A DNA stretch of 64,000 bases from Streptomyces sp. NBC_00461. GTDB taxonomy: Bacteria > Actinomycetota > Actinomycetes > Streptomycetales > Streptomycetaceae. The notes beneath the pieces are model-generated. The model made no database searches. It was given only the letters and a program-made list of their open reading frames with translations, and was not told the DNA's origin. The position numbers were made by a program, and so were the translations under genes. Positions 1 to 8,137 of this stretch are shown here, in pieces. The stretch is taken from assembly GCF_036013935.1 (NCBI RefSeq), contig NZ_CP107902.1:62001-126000 (forward strand), read 5' to 3'. Numbering within the stretch: position 1 is the first letter of the stretch; the number at the start of each line of letters is the position of its first letter.

Positions 1-382
1 GTCAAGACTCAAAGACGTAACGGAATAGATTGAGCCATGAGGTGCGGGCGCTCGCCATCAAGGCTGCAGCCATAGCCCGGGGCATGCCAGCCCTTGCGAC
101 CTACGAATCAACGCGCCGTGACCTTTACCCTTTCCAGCGAGGCACTCGGCAGGCAGCCGAGCCGTCGGCCTGTCAGGCAGGAGCGGATCCGGATCCCGCT
201 GCCGTCTGCACCTGGCCTGAAAGAGAGAGTGGCGGCGCCAGGAGCCGAACTCGGGTACGGCACCTCGCGCCGCTGCGAGTTCAAGAGATCATTGGCCTCG
301 GAGCGCAAGACCTGCCAGGATCCTGGGCGTGAGGTCTGGGGACACGGGGCCCGATTCGCATCTCGAGGAGGACAATCGGCGA
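1..382. other. No supported gene
   Basis: Open frames exist on both strands, but none shows a recognisable domain or a convincing ribosome binding site. The stretch may be decayed sequence upstream of the immunity-like pseudogene that follows. Confidence 0.4.
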
Positions 383-783
383 GTGACTCGACCCGAGGAC
401 CGATTGCTCTCCCTGGAAGGGATCGAAGACGATCGCTGGGGGCCTGCGACGTACGACTCCTACCTGGTCACCACGGTGCATGCCCTGCGCCACAAGCCCA
501 TCGGCGCGCTGAGCGTCCAGGACCTGAGGCTGCCGATCGGGCAGAACATCGGTCTGACCCACCTCCTGCCGCGGCCATGGAGATACTCCGAGCGGATCTT
601 ATGGCCGCCGACGACTTCTACGAAGGGGACCTGCTCTCCGCCGTCATGACCAGCCGGACACCATGGGCCGACATGCCGGCGACGGCGCGCGAGCTGCACT
701 CGATCGTCTCCGGGCTCAAAGGGCTGGACCCCTGGCTGCAGGAGCAGGCCGACACCTTCCTCGATGCCGTCGCGGACCTATGA
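383..783 (+). pseudogene. CDI-type immunity protein (CdiI-like), frameshifted
   Basis: The GTG start at 383 follows GAGGAGG at 365-371. The first frame reads LLSLEGIEDDRWG, then VHALRHKPIGAL and LRLPIGQNIGLTHLLP. Near 573-577 one base appears to be missing, and the homology continues in another frame as EILRADLMAADDFYEGDLLSAV and on to the stop at 783. This order is what I recall from actinobacterial 'contact-dependent growth inhibition system immunity protein' entries, which are around 120-130 residues; the joined reading is that length. Such proteins would neutralise a cognate toxin domain, but no toxin gene is visible beside it. The frame break means no full product is made unless the lost base is a sequencing error. 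Confidence 0.6.
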
Positions 784-977
784 CGCGCCCCTGGGGGTGA
801 GGGGTGACCTCGCTGCGGTCGCGGCCGGAGGGACTGGCCGAATCAGAAGAACTATGCGACTCGAGGGGCCGGGCGCCGCTCCCTCCTCGGGCAGGTGCGT
901 ATCCGGAAGCGAGGTTCTCGAGAGCGCTCTCTGGCAACGTCGAGCGGGGACGGCTCTGCGCGGCCAGGGTGCACGGC

Positions 978-1080
978 ATGACAGATCGTATGGGCTCCGC
1001 CGTGTCTCGAGTGGCGTGGGTGACGGGCGCCAGCCGGGGAATCGGCAAGGGGATCGCGCGGGCCTTGGGTCAGGCCTGGG
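978..1080 (+). pseudogene. Short-chain dehydrogenase, 5' fragment
   Basis: Starting at ATG 978, the reading contains VAWVTGASRGIGKGIARAL, the N-terminal Rossmann strand with the TGxxxGIG dinucleotide-binding motif of short-chain dehydrogenases/reductases. The frame then runs into the end of an inserted transposon at 1081 and stops within eight residues. The remaining protein resumes about 2.9 kb downstream at 4027 (GWTVYVTAR..), so the two pieces were one gene. An NAD(P)-dependent oxidoreductase role is known for the family; its substrate cannot be read from the sequence. Confidence 0.8.
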
Positions 1081-1122
1081 AGTCCTAGCTCAGACACCAG
1101 GGAGCAAGTAACCCGTCGGTAG
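1081..1122 (+). repeat. Left terminal inverted repeat of the Tn3-like element
   Basis: It begins AGTCCTAGCTCAGACACC and pairs with the reverse complement of 3967-4008 at 40 of 42 positions; the mismatches fall at repeat positions 24 and 36. Confidence 0.9.
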
Positions 1123-1125
1123 CTT

Positions 1126-1387
1126 TCAGGGCTTCGCGGCGGAGGCCCTCTTCTGTTGGCGGGGCACGGTCTTGGTCTTGTTGAGGTGTCCGTACACCGT
1201 CGAGCGGGGTACACCGAGTGAGCTTGGGTCGGCGCCCGCCGACCCGGCCGCGGGCGCGTGCGGAGGCCAGGCCGTCCATCGTGTTGGCGACGATCAGTTC
1301 GCGCTGGAACAGGTCGGCGATCTGTTGGACGGTCTTTTCTCTGGCGTCGTAGAGCTGCTGGGCGAGGGCGGCCTGGTCGGGAACGAG
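1126..1387 (-). pseudogene. Serine resolvase C-terminal remnant, segments permuted
   Basis: On the minus strand the order is PDQAALAQQLYDAREKTVQQIADLF, then QRELIVANTMDGLASARARG with RVGGRRPKLT, then after a one-base shift GVPRSTVYGHLNKTK. In normal Tn3-type resolvases the ELI..T..GL..ARARGRVGGR helix comes first, then the PDQ..LAQ.LYD helix, then GVPRSTVY.HL. The second block therefore sits ahead of the first, and its original place is empty. The N-terminal catalytic domain with its active serine is absent. It lies just inside the left inverted repeat, where a transposon resolvase is expected. It cannot encode a working recombinase. Confidence 0.75.
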
Positions 1388-1460
1388 GGCGGCGACAAGT
1401 GCTGCAACGCCGGATAGGAGTGGAACCAGGAGTTGTAAGCCCCGGTCGGGGTGGCCTGCG

Positions 1461-1649
1461 TCATCGGACGGCATCGGCATGGAAAATCTCCTCTACAGGT
1501 CTGGAAAAGAAGCCGGCCAGCGGAAGTGAGGGCGTGTAGCGGCCGGTCTCGACCGAATTGATGGTCTGGCGCGACACCCCCATGGCCTGGGCGAGCTGAC
1601 TCTGGGAGAGCTCGCGCTCCACCCTGAGACGGCGCACGTCGTTCCTCAC
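1461..1649 (-). CDS. Small Cro/CI-type HTH regulator (YozG-like)
   Basis: The 62-aa protein starts MRNDVRRLRVERELSQSQLA and continues GVSRQTINSVETGRYTPSLPLA, a complete five-helix XRE DNA-binding fold. It ends FFSRPVEEIFH, typical of the compact 60-70 aa regulators in this group. Between PLA and GFFSRP a few residues of the usual fourth helix (of the type FALA..F) seem to be missing, so a small in-frame deletion is possible. It lies in the Tn3-like element and is transcribed toward the resolvase remnant; its target is unknown. Confidence 0.7.
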   Translation of the reverse strand: MRNDVRRLRVERELSQSQLAQAMGVSRQTINSVETGRYTPSLPLAGFFSRPVEEIFHADAVR

Positions 1650-1856
1650 TGCTTACCATCCCTGGATGTCGACGCCTCCACTTTCGATGAAAAGTTGGCT
1701 TGACATGCCGCAGGCATCAAGCGGGCTTTCCATCGTTCCGCCCGAGCCTCCGACCTGCCGCCGACCCTGCCACCCGCCTGCCGAACCCGTTGCCACCATC
1801 AACCCTGCTCCGTATAGTCCTCTGCACGATAGAGTTCTCGCCGGTGGGGAGTATCC

Positions 1857-2981
1857 ATGGAGCCAGAGGCAGGATTGACACGGGGCGCGGACCGCCTGGA
1901 GGCAGCCGGATTCGGTGCCCGAAGCGGCGCGGCCATACTGGATGCGGTGGTCGCCTACGCGATCCTGCTGGTCTGCGGATGGACCTGGATGTTCGTTTCG
2001 AATACCCCGGTCACCTCGTACGACCAGGCCGTTCCGGGCTATGTCAGCGCGACGGTCATGATTGCGGTGTGGCTCTATCTCACCGGCACGGTGGCCGGCG
2101 GTGGGACGCTGGGCATGCGGGCGACCGGACTCCGAGTTTGCCGCACTGACAGCGCCTGCCCGCCGGGCCCGGCCAGAGCCGTGGTCCGCTCCCTCGTCCT
2201 GGTCGCCGCCGTCTGGCTGCTGTCGGAGGTCCACCCGGCGATTGTTGTGGCGTACTTCCTGCTGATGCTGGTCATCCCCGGCCACCGCCTGCCACATGAC
2301 CTGGCCGCGGCCACCAAGGTGGTGCGCGTGGCAACCAGCGCCGCACCTGCGGTGACACCCCTGCCCGTGCCGGTCCGGCCGAACATTGACCCCGCCGAGG
2401 CGCGGTCTGTCCTGGCAGACCTTGAGCATCTGCGGCGACGTTCCGCAGGGGATCTACACCGGGCATCAGTACCGATGATCGTCCTCGGCCTGATCGAACT
2501 GGTCGGAGCGGGAGCCGACCTGCAGCAATTCGGCGACCTGTTCGTTCTTCCCTGGCTGTACTGGGTAGTCGCCGGGCCGATCGGCATCGCAGTCACAGCG
2601 TGGTGGTATCGCCGGTTCCGGCTGAGTGACGGTGCCGGGCCTGGGGAACGCGACATCGTCGTCATCGCTGTCATGGCCGGCTGCGCGGCGGTCCTCGGCG
2701 CGTTCCTCTCGCTCGGCGGGGCGATCACCGCAGCGGGTTTCCTCGCCGTGGGACTCGTCCGGCACAGCCGGGTCCTGACCACTGCCGCAGCCGCATCGTG
2801 CCTCGTCATCGGGCTGGAACAGCCCCTCCATGCGCTGTCGACCGGTCTGACCAACACGTATCCGAAAATGCCGGCGGCCCACCTGCTCGATCAGCACGGG
2901 ACGACCGTCATCCTCGCACTGCTGGGTATGAGCCTGTTCGTCGCCGGCAGTCTCACGTTGCGCCAGGAGCAGAGTCGATGA
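1857..2981 (+). CDS. RDD-family integral membrane protein
   Basis: The 374-aa protein has an N-terminal RDD-like region: GFGARSGAAILDAVVAYAIL, a second hydrophobic span near residues 60-80, then GTLGMRATGLRV and HDLAAATKVV, as in the family. A charged linker (about 190-215) leads to a second half with around five more hydrophobic segments, longer than simple RDD proteins. RDD proteins are membrane-embedded and mostly of unknown, possibly transport or envelope, function. The ATG follows GTGGGGA. The stop overlaps the start of the next gene by four bases (ATGA), so the two are translated together. It is intact cargo in the transposon. Confidence 0.7.
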   Translation: MEPEAGLTRGADRLEAAGFGARSGAAILDAVVAYAILLVCGWTWMFVSNTPVTSYDQAVPGYVSATVMIAVWLYLTGTVAGGGTLGMRATGLRVCRTDSACPPGPARAVVRSLVLVAAVWLLSEVHPAIVVAYFLLMLVIPGHRLPHDLAAATKVVRVATSAAPAVTPLPVPVRPNIDPAEARSVLADLEHLRRRSAGDLHRASVPMIVLGLIELVGAGADLQQFGDLFVLPWLYWVVAGPIGIAVTAWWYRRFRLSDGAGPGERDIVVIAVMAGCAAVLGAFLSLGGAITAAGFLAVGLVRHSRVLTTAAAASCLVIGLEQPLHALSTGLTNTYPKMPAAHLLDQHGTTVILALLGMSLFVAGSLTLRQEQSR

Positions 2982-3319
2982 ATGACGGGCATACAGAGCA
3001 GCCGCATCCTTCCGTCGGTCTCAACGACGTGGTGCACCACCGTGCCCGGCTCGGGATCCTGACCGTGCTCGGCCAGGTACGGAAGGCAACATTTCCCTAT
3101 CTCAAGTCGCAGCTCCGGCTTACCGACGGCAACCTCGGCCGGCACCTGGAAGTGCTGGCCGCCGAGGGGCTCGCCACTCTCATCAAGGGGTACGAGGGCC
3201 GGCGGCCCCGGACCTGGGCCGAGATCACCGATGCTGGCGATGCGGCGCTGGCCGCCGAGATCGCCACCCTCAAGCAGCTCGTGAGCCAGTTCGAGGAGCA
3301 CGGGTCCTCACCGCGGTGA
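2978..3319 (+). CDS. Winged-helix transcriptional regulator
   Basis: The 113-aa protein has the pattern VVHHRARLGILTVL..VRKATFPYLKSQLRLTDGNLGRHLEVL, then EGLATLIKGYEGRRPRTW..IT and a C-terminal helix. This matches 'winged helix DNA-binding protein / transcriptional regulator' entries related to the ArsR/MarR fold, where LTDGNLGRHL is the recognition helix. No metal-binding cysteines are seen. It overlaps the RDD gene by ATGA, so it may control that operon, which is an inference from context. Confidence 0.75.
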   Translation: MNDGHTEQPHPSVGLNDVVHHRARLGILTVLGQVRKATFPYLKSQLRLTDGNLGRHLEVLAAEGLATLIKGYEGRRPRTWAEITDAGDAALAAEIATLKQLVSQFEEHGSSPR

Positions 3320-3439
3320 GACCGTTGATCCCACCGGGTGGCGCCTGCAGGGGCACCGGCAACACCTCGTCGCCGGCCACTGTCAGCATCATGTTCACTG
3401 CAGAGGTGGTCCACACAGCGTAGGCCCTGGCCTGGAAAC

Positions 3440-3871
3440 TCAACTGCGCGGAGACATGGTCTGCGCCCTGGCTGTATGACGCCGTGCGCTGGGCACCGTG
3501 ACCGGCATTCGGAGTTCGAGCTGTTTGTCCATGTTGAGGCGGAATGTGCCGTACGGGTTGATGTTCGACCAGAACAGCGCCGGCCGGAAACCCAGCGCCT
3601 CGCGGATCTGCTTCCGGTGCCGCTTCGCGCCCGCCAGGTCGTACTTCGCGAGTTCGGCCACCGACACCCTGACCAGACCGGCGACGTACTCGACAGCAGG
3701 CTGCGGGAACTCCTCGATGAACTCCGGGAACCGGCCCTCGATCTCGAAGAACTTGAGCATCAGGCAGAAGCCGAGCCGGGTCGGACCGGACTTGTTGGCC
3801 ACCAGGCCCCAATCGCCATCCACCAGCGTCCAGCACGCCACCACGTCTTCCGGCGACCACTCCTGTCGCAC
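3440..3871 (-). pseudogene. Tn3-family transposase with large internal deletion
   Basis: The 143-aa reading opens MRQEWSPEDVVACWTLVDGD and continues GPTRLGFCLMLKFFEIEGRF, the N-terminal domain (DUF4158) of Tn3-family transposases. After KQIREALGFRPA it jumps to LFWSNINPYGTFRLNMDKQL, which in the intact family lies close to the C-terminus after the DDE catalytic region. Family members run to roughly 1000 residues, so about 85 percent of the protein, including the DDE triad, has been lost in one clean deletion. It sits next to the right inverted repeat in the usual transposase orientation. Confidence 0.85.
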
Positions 3872-3966
3872 ACCCGTCCCCTGCCGTCGGCCCTTCGGAC
3901 ACTCATCCGATCAGCCCAACGAGGCGCCCCCGCAGCAGGAAACGGCAGACCCAAGCCTTACCGCAC

Positions 3967-4008
3967 CTACCGGCGGGTTACTTGTTCCCTGGTGTCTGAG
4001 CTAGGACT
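3967..4008 (-). repeat. Right terminal inverted repeat of the Tn3-like element
   Basis: The reverse complement begins AGTCCTAGCTCAGACACC and matches 1081-1122 at 40 of 42 positions. It marks the downstream border of the element; dehydrogenase coding sequence resumes at 4027. Confidence 0.9.
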
Positions 4009-4026
4009 ACAGGGCCGGGCCAGGAG

Positions 4027-4734
4027 GGCTGGACGGTCTACGTGACGGCCCGTTCGACCAGCCGGGCGGCGTCACCTGAGGCCGGTACGGTGGAGGCGAC
4101 GGCCGGGGAGGTGCAGGCGGCGGGCGGTCAGGGGATCCCCGTGGTCTGCGACCACGGGGACGACGCCGCGGTGGCGGCGGTCGCCGAGCGCATCACGGCC
4201 GAGCAGGGACGCTTGGACCTGCTGATCAACAACGTCTGGGCCGGGTACGAGCGGCTTAACGCGGGGGCCTGGGAGGAGTGGAACGCCCCGCTGTGGCAGC
4301 AGCCGCTGGAGCTGTTCGACGCCATGTTCACGCACGGGGTACGCGCCCACTACGTGGCGACCTCGCTGTGCGCGCCCCTGCTGATGAAGACGCCGGGCAG
4401 TCTGGTGGTGACGGTCTCGTTCGCCGTGCCCGAGGGCGAGCAGCACGCCTACGGCATGGCCAAGGCCGCCGACGACCGGCTGGCTGGCTGTGGCCGCCGC
4501 CGCGCAGCTGCGCCCGCACGGCGTCACCTCGGTGGCCCTGCACCCCGGGCTGGGGCGCACCGCGGCGTGATGCGGTTTGCGGAGCACCTGGATCTCAGTG
4601 CGTCCCAGTCACCTGAGGGCGTGGGTCGCGCCGTCGTTGCCCTGACCGCGGACAACGAGCGCCAGGCGCTGACCGGCCAAGCTCTGGGTGTGGCCGCGCT
4701 GGCCGACCGCTACCGGATCGACGTGCACAGCTGA
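4027..4734 (+). pseudogene. Short-chain dehydrogenase, 3' fragment with two frameshifts
   Basis: This continues the gene begun at 978. GWTVYVTARST, the VVCDHGDD cofactor region, LDLLINNVWAG (NNxG motif), VTVSFA and the catalytic AYGMAKAADDR (YxxxK) are all readable. Near 4478 a TGGC duplication shifts the frame, so VAAAAQLRPHGVTSVALHPG is read in another phase. A second compensating shift near 4560 restores the frame at GVMRFAEHL to the end. An uninterrupted ORF spans both shifts but encodes wrong residues in between. Together with the transposon split, this is a dead gene. Confidence 0.8.
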
Positions 4735-4992
4735 CCGCGCCCCGACCTGGCGCCCGCGCGCCGGCGGGCGCGACGAGAACGTCGTATGCGGGTCCGCTCG
4801 GGGGCGTATGCAGGCACACGATCGCCGCTGCCGCCTTCCGCGCCAGGGCGTTGGACTGTCATCGCCGGCGGTTTGTTGGGGGATCCGGTGGTCACCGTGG
4901 CGCTGCTGCCGGATTCGGGAGAGGGACCTGTCCTTTCGGCGCCGCCTTGTTCGTCGTGGTGGTACAGAGACATCACGAGCAAGGAGGAAGCC

Positions 4993-5334
4993 ATGAAGTA
5001 CGTGTTGCTGCTGACCCGGGGCGCCTGGCAGGAGGACGGCCCTGAGGAGGAGCGCGGTGAGGTGTTCGGCCGTATCGGGGAGTGGATCGGCAAACACTTC
5101 GCCGACGGCACCATCGTGGAGGCGCAGCAGCTGCGCGAGCCGGACACCGCCACCACCGTGGTGCTGGAGGACGGCCGCTCCACCCTGATCGACCGCCCGC
5201 TGCTGGAGGCCAAGGAGGCGATCGGCGGCTACGCGGTCGTCGACGTGCCTGACCTGGACGCCGCCCTGGAGCTCGCCGCGAGCTTCCCGATGCCCGACGG
5301 CAAGGTGGAGGTGCGCCCTGTCGTCGAGCGCTGA
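4993..5334 (+). CDS. DGPF-type (YCII-like) protein
   Basis: The 113-aa protein begins MKYVLLLTRGAWQEDGPEEE, with later AVVDVPDLDAALELAASFP and VEVRPV. This is the small ferredoxin-like fold of the YCII/DGPF family. The ATG has AAGGAGG at 4981-4987. Genes of this family are the conserved neighbours of ECF42 sigma factors, and here the sigma gene overlaps its 3' end. In studied ECF42 systems the DGPF genes are targets of the sigma factor; its biochemical activity is not established. Expression is probably coupled to the following gene. Confidence 0.8.
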   Translation: MKYVLLLTRGAWQEDGPEEERGEVFGRIGEWIGKHFADGTIVEAQQLREPDTATTVVLEDGRSTLIDRPLLEAKEAIGGYAVVDVPDLDAALELAASFPMPDGKVEVRPVVER

Positions 5335-6556
5335 CCCGCGCCACGGCGCCGCCGCGCGGTCGCTGCTCGAGCGGGTCTTCCGCGAGGAGGCGGGCCGGCT
5401 GACCGCCAGCCTGGTCCGCCTCCTGGGCGACTTCGACCTGGCCGAGGAGATGGTCGCCGAGGCCGTCGTGGAGGCGCTGCAGCGCTGGCCGGCTACCGGG
5501 CCGCCCGAGCGGCCCGGCGCCTGGCTGCTGACCACGGCCCGCAACAAGGCGCTCGACCGCATCCGCCGCGAGGGCCGCTACCGCGACAAGCTCGAACAGC
5601 TCGCCGCCCTGCCCGCCTCGGCCGAGCGCGAACCCGACGACCGGCTGCGGCTGATCTTCACCTGCTGCCACCCCGCGCTCGGTGCCGACGCCCAGGTCGC
5701 CCTCACGCTGCGCGCCGTGGCGGGACTGACCACCGCCGAGATCGCCCGGGCCTTCCTGCTGCCCGAGGCCACCCTCGCCAAGCGCCTGACCCGCGCCAAG
5801 CAGAAGATCGCCAAGGCCGGCATCCCGTACCGCGCCCCGGAGCCCGCCGAGCTCAAAAGCCGCCTGGAGCAGGTGCTGCGGGTGATCTACCTCGTCTTCA
5901 ACGAGGGCTGCTTCACCACCGCAGGCGACACAGGGGTGCGCCGGGAACTGGTCGACGACGCCGAGTGGCTCGCCGGCCTGCTGGCCCAGTCCCTGCCCTC
6001 CGAGCCCGAACCCCTGGGTCTGCTCGCGCTGATCCGCCTGCACGCCGCCCGCTGGCCGGCGCGTCTCGACGACCGAGGCAGCCTCGTGCCGCTCGCCGAG
6101 CAGGACCGCTCCCGGTGGAACACCCGCCGCATCCGCAGCGCCGTCACCCTGATCGAGTGGGCCGCCGCGCTGCGCCGCCCCGGCCCGTACCAGATCGAGG
6201 CCGCCATCGCCGCCGTCCACTGCGAAGCCCCCAGCTGGCCGGCGACCGACTGGCCCCAGCTCCTGCAGCTGTACGACATGCTGCTCACGGTCGACCCGTC
6301 CCCGGTCGTCCGCCTGAACCGGGCCGTCGTCGTCAGCCACACCGGACCGGACACCGCCCTGGCCCAAGTCGACGCACTGGCCGACCAGTTGGGCCGCTAC
6401 CACCTCTTCCACGCCACACGGGCCGCGCTCCTGCGCGCCCTGGGCCGCACCGACGACGCCCGCCAGGCCGACGCACAGGCCCTCCGGCTCACCAGCAACC
6501 CCGCCGAACAATCCCTGCTCACTGCTCGCCTGCACGGCGCCGAAAGCCCCGGATAA
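5318..6556 (+). CDS. ECF42-type RNA polymerase sigma factor with C-terminal helical domain
   Basis: Sigma region 2 runs from VFREEAGRLTASLVRLLGDF to PGAWLLTTARNKALDRIRRE, and region 4 is at AVAGLTTAEIARAFLLPEATLAKRL. A long C-terminal extension follows (FNEGCFTTAGDTGVRRELVD, LLALIRLHAARWPARLDD, then TPR-like helices near DTALAQVDALADQLG), the DUF6596-type tail that marks ECF42. No ATG, GTG or TTG precedes region 2 in this frame after the stop at 5186. CTG 5318 has GGAGG six bases upstream and gives 412 aa, the usual family size; the first ATG (5450) would cut off region 2.1. It overlaps the DGPF gene by 17 nt. No anti-sigma factor is adjacent; the C-terminal tail is thought to regulate these factors. 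Confidence 0.85.
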   Translation: MSSSADPRHGAAARSLLERVFREEAGRLTASLVRLLGDFDLAEEMVAEAVVEALQRWPATGPPERPGAWLLTTARNKALDRIRREGRYRDKLEQLAALPASAEREPDDRLRLIFTCCHPALGADAQVALTLRAVAGLTTAEIARAFLLPEATLAKRLTRAKQKIAKAGIPYRAPEPAELKSRLEQVLRVIYLVFNEGCFTTAGDTGVRRELVDDAEWLAGLLAQSLPSEPEPLGLLALIRLHAARWPARLDDRGSLVPLAEQDRSRWNTRRIRSAVTLIEWAAALRRPGPYQIEAAIAAVHCEAPSWPATDWPQLLQLYDMLLTVDPSPVVRLNRAVVVSHTGPDTALAQVDALADQLGRYHLFHATRAALLRALGRTDDARQADAQALRLTSNPAEQSLLTARLHGAESPG

Positions 6557-6643
6557 CGAGCCGAGGAAGATCACAACGGATCCTCCCCTCGCGCCCTGGA
6601 GCCAAGTGCCGGCCGGATGACCACAGGAGTGGGAGCTTCGACT

Positions 6644-8137
6644 TCAGTTGCAGGAACTCCGTCCGCAGGATGCGGGAGATGGCATGCCGTGTGGATGGTC
6701 GTGGATCCAGGACAGGCCTCCGAGGTCGAGGTGGGAGCGGGTGCGGGTGACGGCGACATAGGCGAGGCGGGCCTCGCTGTCGTCGATGGGTGCGGGTGCG
6801 GCCTGGCGCACATCGGTGTCCTGGTCGGGGTCCTGGGGCGGGGTGAAGTCGTCGGCGATCTTCACGCGGGGCCATTCGCGGCCTTTGGCCTTGTGGGTGG
6901 TCGAGACGGTGACCTGGGCATGCTGTTCGGGCGCGAGGCAGGCGACGGCGGCGAGGATGGCGTCGGTGCCGTGGGTGTCGACGAGGTCGAGAAGCGGCTG
7001 CAGGTCGCGGCCGGCGGGGTCGTAGGCGGCGTAGTCCTGCAGTTCGCCCCAGGAGGGGAACAGGACGAGTTCGGGGTGAGTGGTGCGGCGGCCTTCCTTC
7101 AGATCGCGGGCGGCGAGGGCCAGGGCGCGCAGGCTGTCTCCGCCTCCGACCAGGGCGACCCGGCATCCGGTGGTCATCAGGCTCATGACGTGGGCCATGG
7201 CGCCGACGTTGGTGCGGCACAGCACCGCGTCGGGCCGAGTGAGGGGGCCGAGTTCGGTGGGCACGGTCTCGGTACCAGTCAGCCGGAGGGGGGCGTCGGC
7301 GATGGCCAGCCACCGATTGGCCTCCTCGGCGAGGTGAGGGCCGAAGCGGAAGGACTTCGACAGGGCGAGCTGGGTGCCGTCGAAACCGGTCATGACGTCC
7401 TTGGCGCCCCGCCAGTGGTAGATGGCCTGGGCGGAGTCGCCGACCATGACGAGCTGGGCGTGGTCGCGCTGGCTGAGGAAGATGTGTTCGACGACGGGGT
7501 TGGTGTCCTGGGCTTCGTCCAGCAGCAGGAAGTCGGCGTCGATCCTGGGCTGGGTGAGGGCCCACATTTTCAGGTAGTGGTCGTGGTCGAAGCGGACCGC
7601 GCCGTCGTCCAGGTGGTGCAGGTCGGCCCAGGCTTTGCGGGCGAAGGGCACGATGTGGGCGGCGAGTTGGGCGTGGAGGTCGGTCTCTTCCAGGCCGCGC
7701 AGGCGGGGTACGTGGTGGCGGGTGATGGCTTCGTCCGCGGTGTGGCAGAAGCGGGCGACGGTGCGCAGCAGGGTGTGGGAGAGGGCTCGTTGGGAGATCT
7801 CGCGTTCTGCGATGCGGAGGGCTTTGGTCAGGCCGAGGGCCTGTCCGGTCTGCCAGGCCGGGCGGCGGGGTGCGTTCAGGCGCTGGGTGTAGCGGTGGCC
7901 GATGGCGGCGTAGGCCAGGGCGTGGGCGGTTTTGCACTGGACGGTGGTGGGGAAGCGGGTGCGGGCGTCCTGGGCGATGGCCCGGTTGAAGGCGAGGTAG
8001 CGGCCGCGGCGGGTGGTGGTGCGGGCGAGGAGGGCGAGGGTGGTGGTCTTGCCGGTGCCGGCGCCGGCCTGCAGGGCCAGGTGGTCGCCGGCCTGGAAGG
8101 CGTCGGCGGCTGCCGTCTGTTCGTCGGTGGGGTTCAC
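6644..8137 (-). CDS. UvrD/Rep-type superfamily 1 DNA helicase
   Basis: Read from GTG 8137, this 497-aa protein carries the SF1 helicase motifs in order: LQAGAGTGKTTTLALLAR (Walker A, residues 22-39), FNRAIAQDA (Ia), FLLLDEAQDTNP (II, about 203-214), MVGDSAQAIYHWRGA (III), LSKSFRFG (IV), VSTTHKAKGREW (V) and LAYVAVTRTR (VI). It is shorter than UvrD or PcrA because the 1B/2B insertions are small, and resembles the compact 'UvrD-helicase domain' ATPases common on actinomycete plasmids. It is an ATP-driven 3'-5' translocase by family. The start overlaps the preceding gene's stop (GTGA), so it belongs to one operon with the next two entries. Confidence 0.9.
   Translation of the reverse strand: MNPTDEQTAAADAFQAGDHLALQAGAGTGKTTTLALLARTTTRRGRYLAFNRAIAQDARTRFPTTVQCKTAHALAYAAIGHRYTQRLNAPRRPAWQTGQALGLTKALRIAEREISQRALSHTLLRTVARFCHTADEAITRHHVPRLRGLEETDLHAQLAAHIVPFARKAWADLHHLDDGAVRFDHDHYLKMWALTQPRIDADFLLLDEAQDTNPVVEHIFLSQRDHAQLVMVGDSAQAIYHWRGAKDVMTGFDGTQLALSKSFRFGPHLAEEANRWLAIADAPLRLTGTETVPTELGPLTRPDAVLCRTNVGAMAHVMSLMTTGCRVALVGGGDSLRALALAARDLKEGRRTTHPELVLFPSWGELQDYAAYDPAGRDLQPLLDLVDTHGTDAILAAVACLAPEQHAQVTVSTTHKAKGREWPRVKIADDFTPPQDPDQDTDVRQAAPAPIDDSEARLAYVAVTRTRSHLDLGGLSWIHDHPHGMPSPASCGRSSCN

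Larger units (their letters stand above)
1081..4008. mobile_element. Decayed Tn3-family transposon inserted in an SDR gene
   Basis: A 2928-bp element is bounded by 42-bp inverted repeats (1081-1122 and 3967-4008, 40 of 42 matching). It interrupts a dehydrogenase gene whose halves lie immediately outside. Inside are a transposase remnant (3440-3871) with the N- and C-terminal signatures of Tn3-family transposases, a rearranged serine-resolvase remnant (1126-1387), a small HTH regulator, an RDD-family membrane protein and a winged-helix regulator. Long terminal repeats near 38-42 bp and a resolvase fit the Tn3 family. A clean 5-bp target duplication is not evident: the flanks are CTGGG and ACAGG, with about 18 unexplained bases after the right end. 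With both recombinases broken, the element should be immobile unless helped in trans. Confidence 0.85.
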
